From NCBI GenBank assembly GCA_016926255.1, contig JAFGOY010000002.1, positions 1-64,000 of the forward strand: 64,000 nt of DNA. Direction: 5' to 3'. The notes beneath the pieces are model-generated. The model saw nothing but the letters and a program-made list of their open reading frames with translations, was not told the origin of the DNA and did not search any database. The position numbers and the translations under genes are program-made. Positions 34,501 through 42,320 of this stretch are shown in pieces (the first letter of the stretch is position 1; every line of letters starts with the position of its first letter). The stretch is from Anaerolineae bacterium (GTDB lineage Bacteria > Chloroflexota > Anaerolineae > Aggregatilineales > UBA3940).

Positions 34501-35385
34501 TCAGTCGGCGCTGTCAACCCGGCGGAGACGCTTCAGCCGGGCGCGGGCCAATCGCCTGATGCGCGGGAGCGCCAGCGACACACAGGCTTCGCCCGCCGCG
34601 ATGATATCAGGGGCACGGTGAAACCCGGTAACTGCTGATACTTCGCCGGGGATGCTGGGATGGAGGATCACGTCGGGGCGGGCCGCTTCCAGCCGTCGAT
34701 TGACGATCACCTGCGATGACAGCGATTGAGCACGCCACGCATTATGGACGATCCGCATAGGCGGCGGGGTGGTCGGCGAATCGACCAGTTCTATATCATA
34801 GAAGTCGAGGCCCACATCCACCGCGATCACAATATCGGCGCCCATTTCACGGGCGACATCGGCAGGGACATTGTTGAGCACCCCGCCATCGGTGAAGCGG
34901 TAAGAGTCGATTTTGACCGGGTCGATCACACCGGGGAATGCCGAAGTCGCGCGGACGGCATCGACGACCGAACCCTCGTGAAGATGGACTTCCTCGCCGC
35001 TGATCAGGTCAACGGCGACGACCGCCAGAGGAACGGTCATCTGGTCGAAGGATAGATCGCCGCCAAGCTTTTCGACCAGATAATCGCGCAGTCCTTTGGC
35101 CGATATCAGGCCGGTGCGGGCGAGGGTCAGATCGAGAAAGCGGAGCATGTTGCGCGGGCGGGTAATGTAGAGCGCCTCTTCCTCCAGTTCGACGACCGAC
35201 ATCCCCGCGGCATACATCGCACCGATGATGCCGCCCATGCTCGTCCCGGCGATGAAATCGAAGGGGATGCCTTCGCGTTCGAGTGCCTTCAATACGCCCA
35301 CATGGGCCAGTCCGCGCGCGCCGCCGCCACCCAGGGCGAGCCCGATGGTGGGTTGATCCAGAGATGCTTTCAGAAAGTTGAACAT
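34501..35385 (-). CDS. patatin-like phospholipase (RssA-type)
   Basis: 294 aa. Patatin fold with oxyanion loop LALGGGGARGLAHVGVL, nucleophile elbow IAGTSMGGIIGA (catalytic Ser) and catalytic Asp in FTDGGVLNNVP. No signal peptide. A cytoplasmic lipid acyl hydrolase is the usual inference. Confidence 0.92.
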   Translation of the reverse strand: MFNFLKASLDQPTIGLALGGGGARGLAHVGVLKALEREGIPFDFIAGTSMGGIIGAMYAAGMSVVELEEEALYITRPRNMLRFLDLTLARTGLISAKGLRDYLVEKLGGDLSFDQMTVPLAVVAVDLISGEEVHLHEGSVVDAVRATSAFPGVIDPVKIDSYRFTDGGVLNNVPADVAREMGADIVIAVDVGLDFYDIELVDSPTTPPPMRIVHNAWRAQSLSSQVIVNRRLEAARPDVILHPSIPGEVSAVTGFHRAPDIIAAGEACVSLALPRIRRLARARLKRLRRVDSAD

Positions 35386-35485
35386 ACCGTGTTGAGTCCC
35401 TTTGATGACGATAGGTTTCCGGCCAGATTGCGATATATGATACCGTATTCAGGGGTCGGCTGACAGGCTGTCACTTATTCCGATC

Positions 35486-35540
35486 TGGTTGTCGATGGGT
35501 TCCCGACACAAAAATCGGGCGCAGCGTGCTGCGCCCATAC
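35486..35540. repeat. palindromic repeat after the FGE gene
   Basis: Contains a perfect GGGCGCAGC-gt-GCTGCGCCC palindrome, a common intergenic repeat form. Confidence 0.5.
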
Positions 35541-35584
35541 GAGATGGCCTGAGGGATGATGAATATGGGTACGCGCCTGACAGC

Positions 35585-36505
35585 CTACGGCTCGTACGAC
35601 AGCGCGCAGCGAAAGCCGGTGTAGTCGTCGGCTTCGTCGACGCCGAAATAGTCGCGATAGGCCGCGCTGACGGCGCTCGGAACATTGATCCACGAGCCGC
35701 CCCGCAGCACCCTGTAATCACCGGTATCAGGCCCCTGCGGGTTCGTGCCGGGCGATGCTGCATAATAGTCTTCGCCATACCAGTCACTGACCCACTCCCG
35801 GACGTTGCCACTCAAATCATAGGCCCCGACCCAGGATACGCCACCAGGGTATGACCCGACCGGTGCAGTGCGGGCATACCCGTCATTGAAATCTACATGC
35901 ACCCAATTTTCCGGGCAGTTCTGGTCACAGAAGTTCAGCAGCACGCCGTTGAAATTGTCGCCCCAGGGATAGACCAGACCATCTGCGCTGCGTGCGGCAT
36001 ACTCCCATTCGGCTTCGGTCGGCAGGCGCGCCCCGCGCGATTCGCAGTGAGCCTGTGCATCGAGCCAGGTGATCGATTCGCGCGGCAGGTCGTCGCCCTC
36101 CCGTTGGCCGGACGATCCGTACTGCTCATTGGTGACCTCGTATACATCGATCCAGAACGGCGCATCGAAACAGACTGTGTGGCGGGGCAGCTCGTCCTCG
36201 AACCACGCCAGGAAGCAGCCGCCCAGGGTATCATTGCACAGCGCCAGCGCTGCCTCGGCCTCTTCCCCGGTGGAACCCATCGGGAAACAGCCCGCCGGAA
36301 CGAGCGCCATCGGCACGCCGTTTTTCTCTTCGATCACCGGTGCCCAGTTGGTGTCGCTCTCCACCAGATCAGCTTCATCGGTGATGGGAGCGGACGTGAT
36401 AGTCGGCTCAGTGGACGGCCCTGAGACTGCGGTCGATCCCAGCCCGCAGCCCAGCGCGGTGAGAAGGGAAAGCAGGACAATAGTAACTGCCGTGCGTGAT
36501 CTCAC
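35585..36505 (-). CDS. FGE-sulfatase domain lipoprotein C
   Basis: 306 aa from a GTG at 36505 with GGGAG seven bases upstream; this gives a signal peptide with lipobox LTALGC. FGE-sulfatase domain: NGVPMALVPAGCFPMGSTGEEAEAALALCNDT, APFWIDVYEVTNEQYG, RLPTEAEWEYAARSADG, WVGAYDLSGNVREWVSDWY, VLRGGSWINVPSAVSAAYRDYF and GFRCALSYEP. Closest in the window to lipoprotein A (same GSTGEE insert with extra Cys). No FGE catalytic Cys pair. No tRNA-like repeat flanks it. Confidence 0.88.
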   Translation of the reverse strand: MRSRTAVTIVLLSLLTALGCGLGSTAVSGPSTEPTITSAPITDEADLVESDTNWAPVIEEKNGVPMALVPAGCFPMGSTGEEAEAALALCNDTLGGCFLAWFEDELPRHTVCFDAPFWIDVYEVTNEQYGSSGQREGDDLPRESITWLDAQAHCESRGARLPTEAEWEYAARSADGLVYPWGDNFNGVLLNFCDQNCPENWVHVDFNDGYARTAPVGSYPGGVSWVGAYDLSGNVREWVSDWYGEDYYAASPGTNPQGPDTGDYRVLRGGSWINVPSAVSAAYRDYFGVDEADDYTGFRCALSYEP

Positions 36506-36594
36506 TTCGAATCTCCCTGTATAAATATACCGGTTAAGAAGACTCAGAAAATCATAGCATGATTGAGAATCGAGGGACAGCGCGGGGCGGGGTA

Positions 36595-37875
36595 CTACTG
36601 AACAACACCCCACAGGCGAACGGTGTTGTCGCCGCCCGATGTGGCTAAGATGTGCCCGTCGGGTGAGAAGGCGACTGCCGTGAGAGTGGAGTAGTATCTG
36701 CGTTCGTTATCTTCATGGGCTTGAAACTGCGCGACCATCTCGCCTGTCTCGACGACCCACAGAAACACCTGACCATCATTGGTGCCGGTAGCAACGAGGC
36801 TGCCGTCCGGGCTGATCGACATGGCACTGACCCGACCGGTATCGTCGGGGAAGGCAATTTCACATTGCACCGCCAGTCCTTCAATATTCCAGACATACAG
36901 CATTGTGTCTGTGTTGTCCTCATCTTCCTCGATCTGGCCTGGTACCTGCTCTAAATAGAGATGATATTTACCATCCGGGGTGACATTTTCGCCCAGCGGG
37001 GAATAACCCCGGTGAACCACCTCATCATTTGCCAGATAGCGAATACTTGTCGATACAACCGCCGGAGAATACGAAAAGAGCCATGAGCGATTTCCGTGAT
37101 TCCCGGTCAATGTGGTTCCATCAGTTGACCATTCGAGTGACCACATGCTGTCACTTCCCAGCCGGACGATCTCGCCGAGCGAATCGGCATTCTCAGCATC
37201 GATCTCCGGTAGATCGCCGAACCCTTCCGGCAGTGGAACCGTGCTGGCGCTCAGTGCCAGGATCAACTCGTCCTCGTCCCACACTTCCAGTTGATTCGCT
37301 TCTTCGTTGAGCAGCAATGAAGGATCGGAGAAAGCCGGAAATACGTCTTCGCTAAGTTCTCGCCCATAGCAGTTCTGATCGTCGAGATCGCATTCATGAA
37401 GAAAGAAGTCGGTATAGTAGACATCCATACCACCTGCGACGACATCGGCTTGGGTTAGGTGGTAACGATGACCATCGAACTCGACGCTGCCTACCTCAGC
37501 AAGCTCGGCTCCATCCGCCCACAACGAGAAAAAGGTAATTACGCCCAGTCCGCAGGCCATGATACAAGAGACTAGGGTGGCGATAACCACCATTCGTCTC
37601 CTGGCCTCGGAAAGGATCAATAGAAGAATCGATGCAATCGGAATGATAATCGCAAACAAGCGAACGAAATTACAATTTCTCATGGTGTGATTCGAAATAA
37701 GTTCGGAGTAATTGACCGGGTCGAAATACGAATTGGCATAATAACTGGGTGGCATGGTGCAAGGTTGAAACCAGACAAAGACTACCCCGGCAATCGTGAT
37801 GACAAGAAGCGCGAGGGATACCCGTAGAATCCAGTTTTTGTGGTCGGATGGATTTGAAGGCTCTTTGTCTGACAT
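36595..37875 (-). CDS. membrane-anchored WD40-repeat protein
   Basis: 426 aa. Three membrane helices in residues 15-120 (VSLALLVITIAGVVFVWF, FVRLFAIIIPIASILLLIL, MVVIATLVSCIMACGLGVITFFSLW). The C-terminal part has at least two clear WD40 blades: VSAMSISPDGSLVATGTNDGQVFLWVVETG and LTAVAFSPDGHILATSGGDNTVRLWGV. The middle is weaker blade-like sequence. Probably a protein-interaction propeller. Function unknown. Confidence 0.8.
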   Translation of the reverse strand: MSDKEPSNPSDHKNWILRVSLALLVITIAGVVFVWFQPCTMPPSYYANSYFDPVNYSELISNHTMRNCNFVRLFAIIIPIASILLLILSEARRRMVVIATLVSCIMACGLGVITFFSLWADGAELAEVGSVEFDGHRYHLTQADVVAGGMDVYYTDFFLHECDLDDQNCYGRELSEDVFPAFSDPSLLLNEEANQLEVWDEDELILALSASTVPLPEGFGDLPEIDAENADSLGEIVRLGSDSMWSLEWSTDGTTLTGNHGNRSWLFSYSPAVVSTSIRYLANDEVVHRGYSPLGENVTPDGKYHLYLEQVPGQIEEDEDNTDTMLYVWNIEGLAVQCEIAFPDDTGRVSAMSISPDGSLVATGTNDGQVFLWVVETGEMVAQFQAHEDNERRYYSTLTAVAFSPDGHILATSGGDNTVRLWGVVQ

Positions 37876-37959
37876 TCGATGCTCCCCATATCGACACGCC
37901 CAGACTTGAAAGCAATCGTATCACGGTTGGGAGTCGATGCAAAGCGCGGAGTCAGGGCA

Positions 37960-39117
37960 TCACGCCTCCGTCACCCGCCGACGGATGAACAGCACGATCC
38001 CCATCAGCACGACCGCGAGACCAAGCAGCAGTTCCATTCCACCGTCCTGACCCGCGCCGATCCGCCCCTGCACCCAGGGGACGGTCAGCGGGCCGATGTT
38101 GCCCGCCGCGCTCAGGATGCCGGTCACCTGGCCGAGCGAGCGCGGGAAGGCGTCGCTGGCCAGCGCCATCGAGAGCGGGAACAGGGGGCCGATCCCCACG
38201 CCGATGACAAACGCGCTGCTGATCGCAACCGTCTGATTGGTCGGGGCGATCAGCATGATCGATAATCCCAGCACGACGACCCCAATCGATATCACCAGCA
38301 GGGTGATCGGCTTCGCCGACCGGGCAAGGCGGGAGAACAACAGCCGCGACAGGGTGTAGCCCGCCCAGAACATCGACGCGGCGAAGGTCGCCATCTCAAG
38401 CACGGCACCGGCAGCGAGCCGCACCTGGGGCACGATCCACGTACCGAAGCTGACCTCGGTGCCCATCACGCAGTAGAACAGCAGCAGGAAGGGGATCAGC
38501 TTCACGATGTCGATCCGGCGGCGGTTCCCGGATTCATCACGGTCATCGGGCGGGCACAGGTTGACGAAGGCCAGCGGGATCGTGACCAGCGCCAGCAAAC
38601 TCGCGGCGAAGAGATAGGCCAGCCGCACCTCGCTCAAAGCCGCGCCCAGCGTGACCAGCTGCGGGGAGAGGATCGCACCGACGCCAAAGACGAAATTGAT
38701 CGTCCCAATCGGCCCGGCGGGGTTGTCCGGGTTGAGGCGGGCCATCAGGACGTTGGGGCCGATCATGAAGTTGCCGAAGCCCAATCCCAGCAGCAGCGCG
38801 CTCGCCATCGCCGCGACCCTTGTCGGCGCGAAATACAGGCCGAACAACGCGGCGGCCATCACAGCCGAGCCGACCGGAAGCATGATCCGCGCGTTCAACC
38901 GGTCGTAGAGCCGACCGGCAAACAGGGCGGCGGCAATCGCACCAACTGCCATCATCGTCTGGAACAGCCCGCCGTCGCTGATCGGCATGTCGAAGCGGAT
39001 GGTCAAATCCTCGACGGTTGTGCCCAGCAGGGGAAGCCCAACACCGAGAATAAAAACGGAAACGAACAATACAATCGTGATCCGGCGCTTACCGGGCAGT
39101 GATAGGCTTTCTTTCAC
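37960..39117 (-). CDS. MFS transporter
   Basis: 385 aa with about 12 membrane helices and MFS loop features (GRLYDRLNARIMLP between TM2 and TM3; FSRLARSAKPITLL in the second half). It starts with GTG, whose G-T-G-A overlaps the panC stop, so it is translated with panC. A pantoate, beta-alanine or pantothenate substrate is possible but only inferred from coupling. Confidence 0.85.
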   Translation of the reverse strand: MKESLSLPGKRRITIVLFVSVFILGVGLPLLGTTVEDLTIRFDMPISDGGLFQTMMAVGAIAAALFAGRLYDRLNARIMLPVGSAVMAAALFGLYFAPTRVAAMASALLLGLGFGNFMIGPNVLMARLNPDNPAGPIGTINFVFGVGAILSPQLVTLGAALSEVRLAYLFAASLLALVTIPLAFVNLCPPDDRDESGNRRRIDIVKLIPFLLLFYCVMGTEVSFGTWIVPQVRLAAGAVLEMATFAASMFWAGYTLSRLLFSRLARSAKPITLLVISIGVVVLGLSIMLIAPTNQTVAISSAFVIGVGIGPLFPLSMALASDAFPRSLGQVTGILSAAGNIGPLTVPWVQGRIGAGQDGGMELLLGLAVVLMGIVLFIRRRVTEA

Positions 39118-39956
39118 TCAACACCAACCAGCATATTGTCGATCAGGCGAACGTCGCCAATATAGACAGCCATACTCAACAGGGCGGATTCGACGGGGCC
39201 GGTCAACTCCTGCAAGGTGGCCGGGTCGGCGGCGCTGACGTAATCGACGCGGGCCAGGGGTTCGGCTTCGAGCAGGGCGAGCATCGACGCGCGGAGGTGA
39301 TCGGCATCCCGCCGCCCTGATTCCCATTCGGCGACGGCGGCGGCGAGTGAGCGATTCAGGACGAGCGCGGCTTCACGTTCGGCGGGATTCAGGCGCGTGT
39401 TGCGGCTCGACATCGCCAGCCCGTCGGGTTCGCGGACAATCGGGCAGACGACGATCTCCAGGTTGAAATCGAGATCGCGCACCATCTGTTTGATCACCGC
39501 TACCTGCTGGGCGTCCTTCTGCCCGAAGTAAGCGCGGGTCGGCTCGACGGCGTTGAACAGCTTGGCGACGACGGTCGCCACGCCCGCGAAGTGGCCGGGT
39601 CGATGCGCGCCTTCGAGTAGTTTGGTGATCGCCTCGACGATGATGGTCGTCTGGTAGCCGGGTGGATACATGATCAACTCGGTGGGTGCCCAGACGAGCT
39701 CGCAGCCCTCGGCTGCGAGCAGTTCACAGTCGCGTTCGAGGGTGCGCGGATATTTTTCGAGATCGGCGGCGTTATTGAACTGGGTCGGGTTGACGAAGAC
39801 GCTCACCGCGACTCGATCATTCTCCGCGCGCGCACGGCGCACGAGCGAAAGGTGCCCTTCGTGCAATGCCCCCATCGTCGGGACGAGGCCCCAGGTCAGG
39901 GATGGATCGGCCCAGCGCAGGGCGCGTAGTTCTTCGATGGTTTGGACGATGTTCAT
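39114..39956 (-). CDS. panC: pantothenate synthetase
   Basis: 280 aa from MNIVQTI with AGAGG upstream, standard length. It condenses pantoate and beta-alanine with ATP. Motifs: VPTMGALHEGHLSLVRRAR (HxGH), VSVFVNPTQFN, FGQKDAQQVAVIKQMV and AMSSRNTRLN. Coupled to the MFS gene by a GTGA overlap. panB and panE are about 9-12 kb away. Confidence 0.95.
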   Translation of the reverse strand: MNIVQTIEELRALRWADPSLTWGLVPTMGALHEGHLSLVRRARAENDRVAVSVFVNPTQFNNAADLEKYPRTLERDCELLAAEGCELVWAPTELIMYPPGYQTTIIVEAITKLLEGAHRPGHFAGVATVVAKLFNAVEPTRAYFGQKDAQQVAVIKQMVRDLDFNLEIVVCPIVREPDGLAMSSRNTRLNPAEREAALVLNRSLAAAVAEWESGRRDADHLRASMLALLEAEPLARVDYVSAADPATLQELTGPVESALLSMAVYIGDVRLIDNMLVGVE

Positions 39957-39977
39957 AAGTACCTCTGTGAAGGGTGT

Positions 39978-40147
39978 CCCCACAACCCCCTCTGACGAAC
40001 CTGCGGTTCAGCCACCGGCGAATTGGCTTGCCAATTCGCTTAAGCAATTGCTCCGCAATTGCCCCACCCTTACAGGGGGCGAGTATGATCATTTTTATTT
40101 GCCCCCTTGAGGGGGAAATGGCCGACATGGTCGGCCAAAGGGGGTGG
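39978..40147. repeat. compound repeat region upstream of panC
   Basis: Tandem small hairpins (GCGAATTGG-ctt-GCCAATTCGC, then GCAATTGC-tcc-GCAATTGC) followed at 40101-40147 by the CCCCCTT...AAAGGGGGTG element with inner stem GGCCGAC-at-GGTCGGCC. No gene fits. Confidence 0.7.
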
Positions 40148-40188
40148 ACGATGCAATCCAGAAATTGCGTTGGTAGAAGTATAATCGC

Positions 40189-40698
40189 CTACCAGTTCTC
40201 CCAGCGGACGATCTGGTCGAGGGGCTTGCGCTGCTTGACGCGGCCCGCATCGTCGGGATAGCCAAGCGGCGTAAAGACAATCGGTTCGGCCTCGTCGGGC
40301 ATGCCGAGCACCTCTCGCGCCACGTCCGGCTCGAATGCGCCGATCCAGCAGGTGCCCAGCCCCAGCGAGGTCGCGGCCAGGATCATGTGATCCATCGCAA
40401 TCGCGCAGTCGACGTCGGCGTAGTCCTTGCCCCGCCGACCGACGTAGGCCTCGTCACGCAGGGCGGCGATCACCATCACAATGGGGGCTTCGACAAACCA
40501 GTCTTTGTTGTAGATACGGCGCAGTTCTTCCTCTCGGCCTTCAGTATGAATGACGAGAATCTGGAACGGCTGAAGGTTCTTGGCGGTCGGCGCGGCGCGC
40601 CCGGCTTCGAGCACCTGGTTGAGCACATCGTCGGGGATGGGATCAGGGCGATAGCCGCGCACGCTGACCCGTTCCTGGACAAGTTTGAGAAAATCCAT
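40189..40698 (-). CDS. nitroreductase family protein (FMN-dependent)
   Basis: 169 aa from MDFLKLV with CAGGAG eight bases upstream. Nitroreductase motifs: VQERVSVRGYRPDPIPDDVLNQVLEAGRAAPTAKNLQPFQILV (FMN-binding Arg and Ser cluster), AMDHMILAATSLGLGTCWIGAF and VFTPLGYPDD. It likely reduces quinones or nitro compounds with NAD(P)H. Substrate unknown. Confidence 0.9.
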   Translation of the reverse strand: MDFLKLVQERVSVRGYRPDPIPDDVLNQVLEAGRAAPTAKNLQPFQILVIHTEGREEELRRIYNKDWFVEAPIVMVIAALRDEAYVGRRGKDYADVDCAIAMDHMILAATSLGLGTCWIGAFEPDVAREVLGMPDEAEPIVFTPLGYPDDAGRVKQRKPLDQIVRWENW

Positions 40699-40873
40699 CA
40701 GTGGGACTCCTGTGTTCTGAAAGCAACTGCCCCATATTGTAACCAATCCACGCAATCCGGTCACGAGGAGTCGGTAGTTTTCGCTCGCCATTTGCCCTTC
40801 TGCCCGGTCGTAATGATATACTTGGATCGGGAGAACTACCCGCACCGCTGACCGGACAATCGCAGGAGACGCC

Positions 40874-42082
40874 ATGACCGATACGATAACCGTTTTTCTT
40901 GAACAATACCCGCTGCTGACCGTGATCGGCGCACTGGTGATCATTGTGCTGTCTTATTTCATCACCAGCCGTTTGATCGTCAACCTGATTGTCAAAATCG
41001 CCACCCGCACCGAGAACAAATACGACGACGTGGTGATCAAGCACATCAAGCCGCGCCGGTTGTCGCTGGCCGTCCCGCTGATCATCGCCAGCTACTTCAT
41101 CAACTTCCTTCCCGAAGATACCCAGCGACCGCTGCAAGTGATCGTTTTGCTTGGCGCGCTCTGGCTGGCGATTATCACGCTGAACAAAATATTCGACGCG
41201 ATCAACGAAATCTACGAGAGCAGCCCGTCTTTCACCGGCGAATCGATTGAAGGCTACATGGATCTCGTGAAAATCCTGGCGATCTGTGTCGGGGTCATCC
41301 TCAGCATTTCGCTGGTCACTGGCAAGTCAGCGGCAGGACTGCTGACCGGTCTGGGCGCGATCACCGCCGTGCTGATGCTCGTCTTCCAGAGCACGATCCT
41401 GTCGCTGGTCGCCAGCTTCCAGATCAATGCCAACGACCTGGTGAAGATCGGCGATTGGCTGGAAGTGCCCGATTACCAGGCGGACGGCGATGTGGTCGAT
41501 ATCACGCTGCACCAGATCAAAATCCAGAACTGGGACAATACGATATCGGTGGTGCCGACGCATAAAATGCTGGAGGTCGCCTACAAGAACTGGCGCGGGA
41601 TGAAGGAAAGCGGCGGGCGGCGCATCAAACGCTCGCTCTATATCGACCAGAGCAGCATCCGCCACTGCACCGACGAGATGATCGAGCGGTTCAGGTGCTA
41701 CGAGTTGATACAGGATTATGTCGACGAGAAGATGGCGGAGATCGAGCAGTGGAACGCCGAACACGGCGTCGACGCCGGGACGCTGGTCAATGCCCGGCGG
41801 ATGACCAATATAGGCACGTTCCGTGTTTATGTGAATGAATACCTGAAAAGCCGTCCCGAACTCCGCCAGGATATGACAATGATGGCCCGACAGCTCGCGC
41901 CCGGACCACAGGGCCTGCCGATTGAAATCTATGCCTTTACGAATACAACCGTCTGGGCCGAATACGAGGAAATCCAGGCCAACCTGTTCGACCGGCTGCT
42001 GGCGATCGTCCCGGAGTTTGACCTGCGAATCTACCAGGAGCCTTCGGGCGGTGATTTCGCCGGAGTCTTCAGGCGGGAGTGA
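40874..42082 (+). CDS. MscS-type mechanosensitive ion channel (YbdG-like)
   Basis: 402 aa. Four membrane helices in the first 170 residues. Pore helix GLLTGLGAITAVLMLVFQSTILSLVASFQI, then the beta domain ALVKIGDWLEVPD-type sequence (ANDLVKIGDWLEVP, ITLHQIKIQNWDN, VPTHKMLEVAYKNWRGM). The long C-terminal region resembles YbdG/MscM. Opens on hypo-osmotic shock and could release compatible solutes. Confidence 0.9.
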   Translation: MTDTITVFLEQYPLLTVIGALVIIVLSYFITSRLIVNLIVKIATRTENKYDDVVIKHIKPRRLSLAVPLIIASYFINFLPEDTQRPLQVIVLLGALWLAIITLNKIFDAINEIYESSPSFTGESIEGYMDLVKILAICVGVILSISLVTGKSAAGLLTGLGAITAVLMLVFQSTILSLVASFQINANDLVKIGDWLEVPDYQADGDVVDITLHQIKIQNWDNTISVVPTHKMLEVAYKNWRGMKESGGRRIKRSLYIDQSSIRHCTDEMIERFRCYELIQDYVDEKMAEIEQWNAEHGVDAGTLVNARRMTNIGTFRVYVNEYLKSRPELRQDMTMMARQLAPGPQGLPIEIYAFTNTTVWAEYEEIQANLFDRLLAIVPEFDLRIYQEPSGGDFAGVFRRE

Positions 42083-42148
42083 GCGTCGCTCCCGGAGTGG
42101 TGAACAGTAGGGCTAGTGTTGAGGGTGGATGGAAAGATATTTCATAAT

Positions 42149-42245
42149 ATGAAACCCCCACCTTAATCCTCCCCCTTGCAAGGGGGAGGAAGATCGAGCG
42201 TCGACGCAGTCGCCGACAAAGTCGGAGCGAGATCGGAGGGGGTTC
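42149..42245. repeat. long palindromic repeat between mscS-like and exchanger genes
   Basis: Arms AACCCCC.../...GGGGGTT enclose CCTCCCCCTTG-ca-AGGGGGAGG and a string of short palindromes (GTCGACGCAGTCGCCGAC-like). Larger member of the dispersed GC-rich repeats. Confidence 0.65.
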
Positions 42246-42320
42246 TGGCCACACGATCTACACATGAACCAACAGAAATAATTGTTGAGGGGACAAGTAC
42301 CAGTCGGTGGATGGTCTTTT

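Noticed and set aside
28624-36505. A complete diversity-generating retroelement with FGE targets
   Set aside because: No reverse transcriptase and no template repeat seen in the window, and the differences between paralogues are not limited to adenine positions. Kept only as a low-score observation.
28624-36505. Functional formylglycine-generating enzymes for sulfatases
   Set aside because: The conserved Cys pair of catalytic FGE is absent from the RGG-x-W region in all four proteins and no sulfatase gene is nearby.
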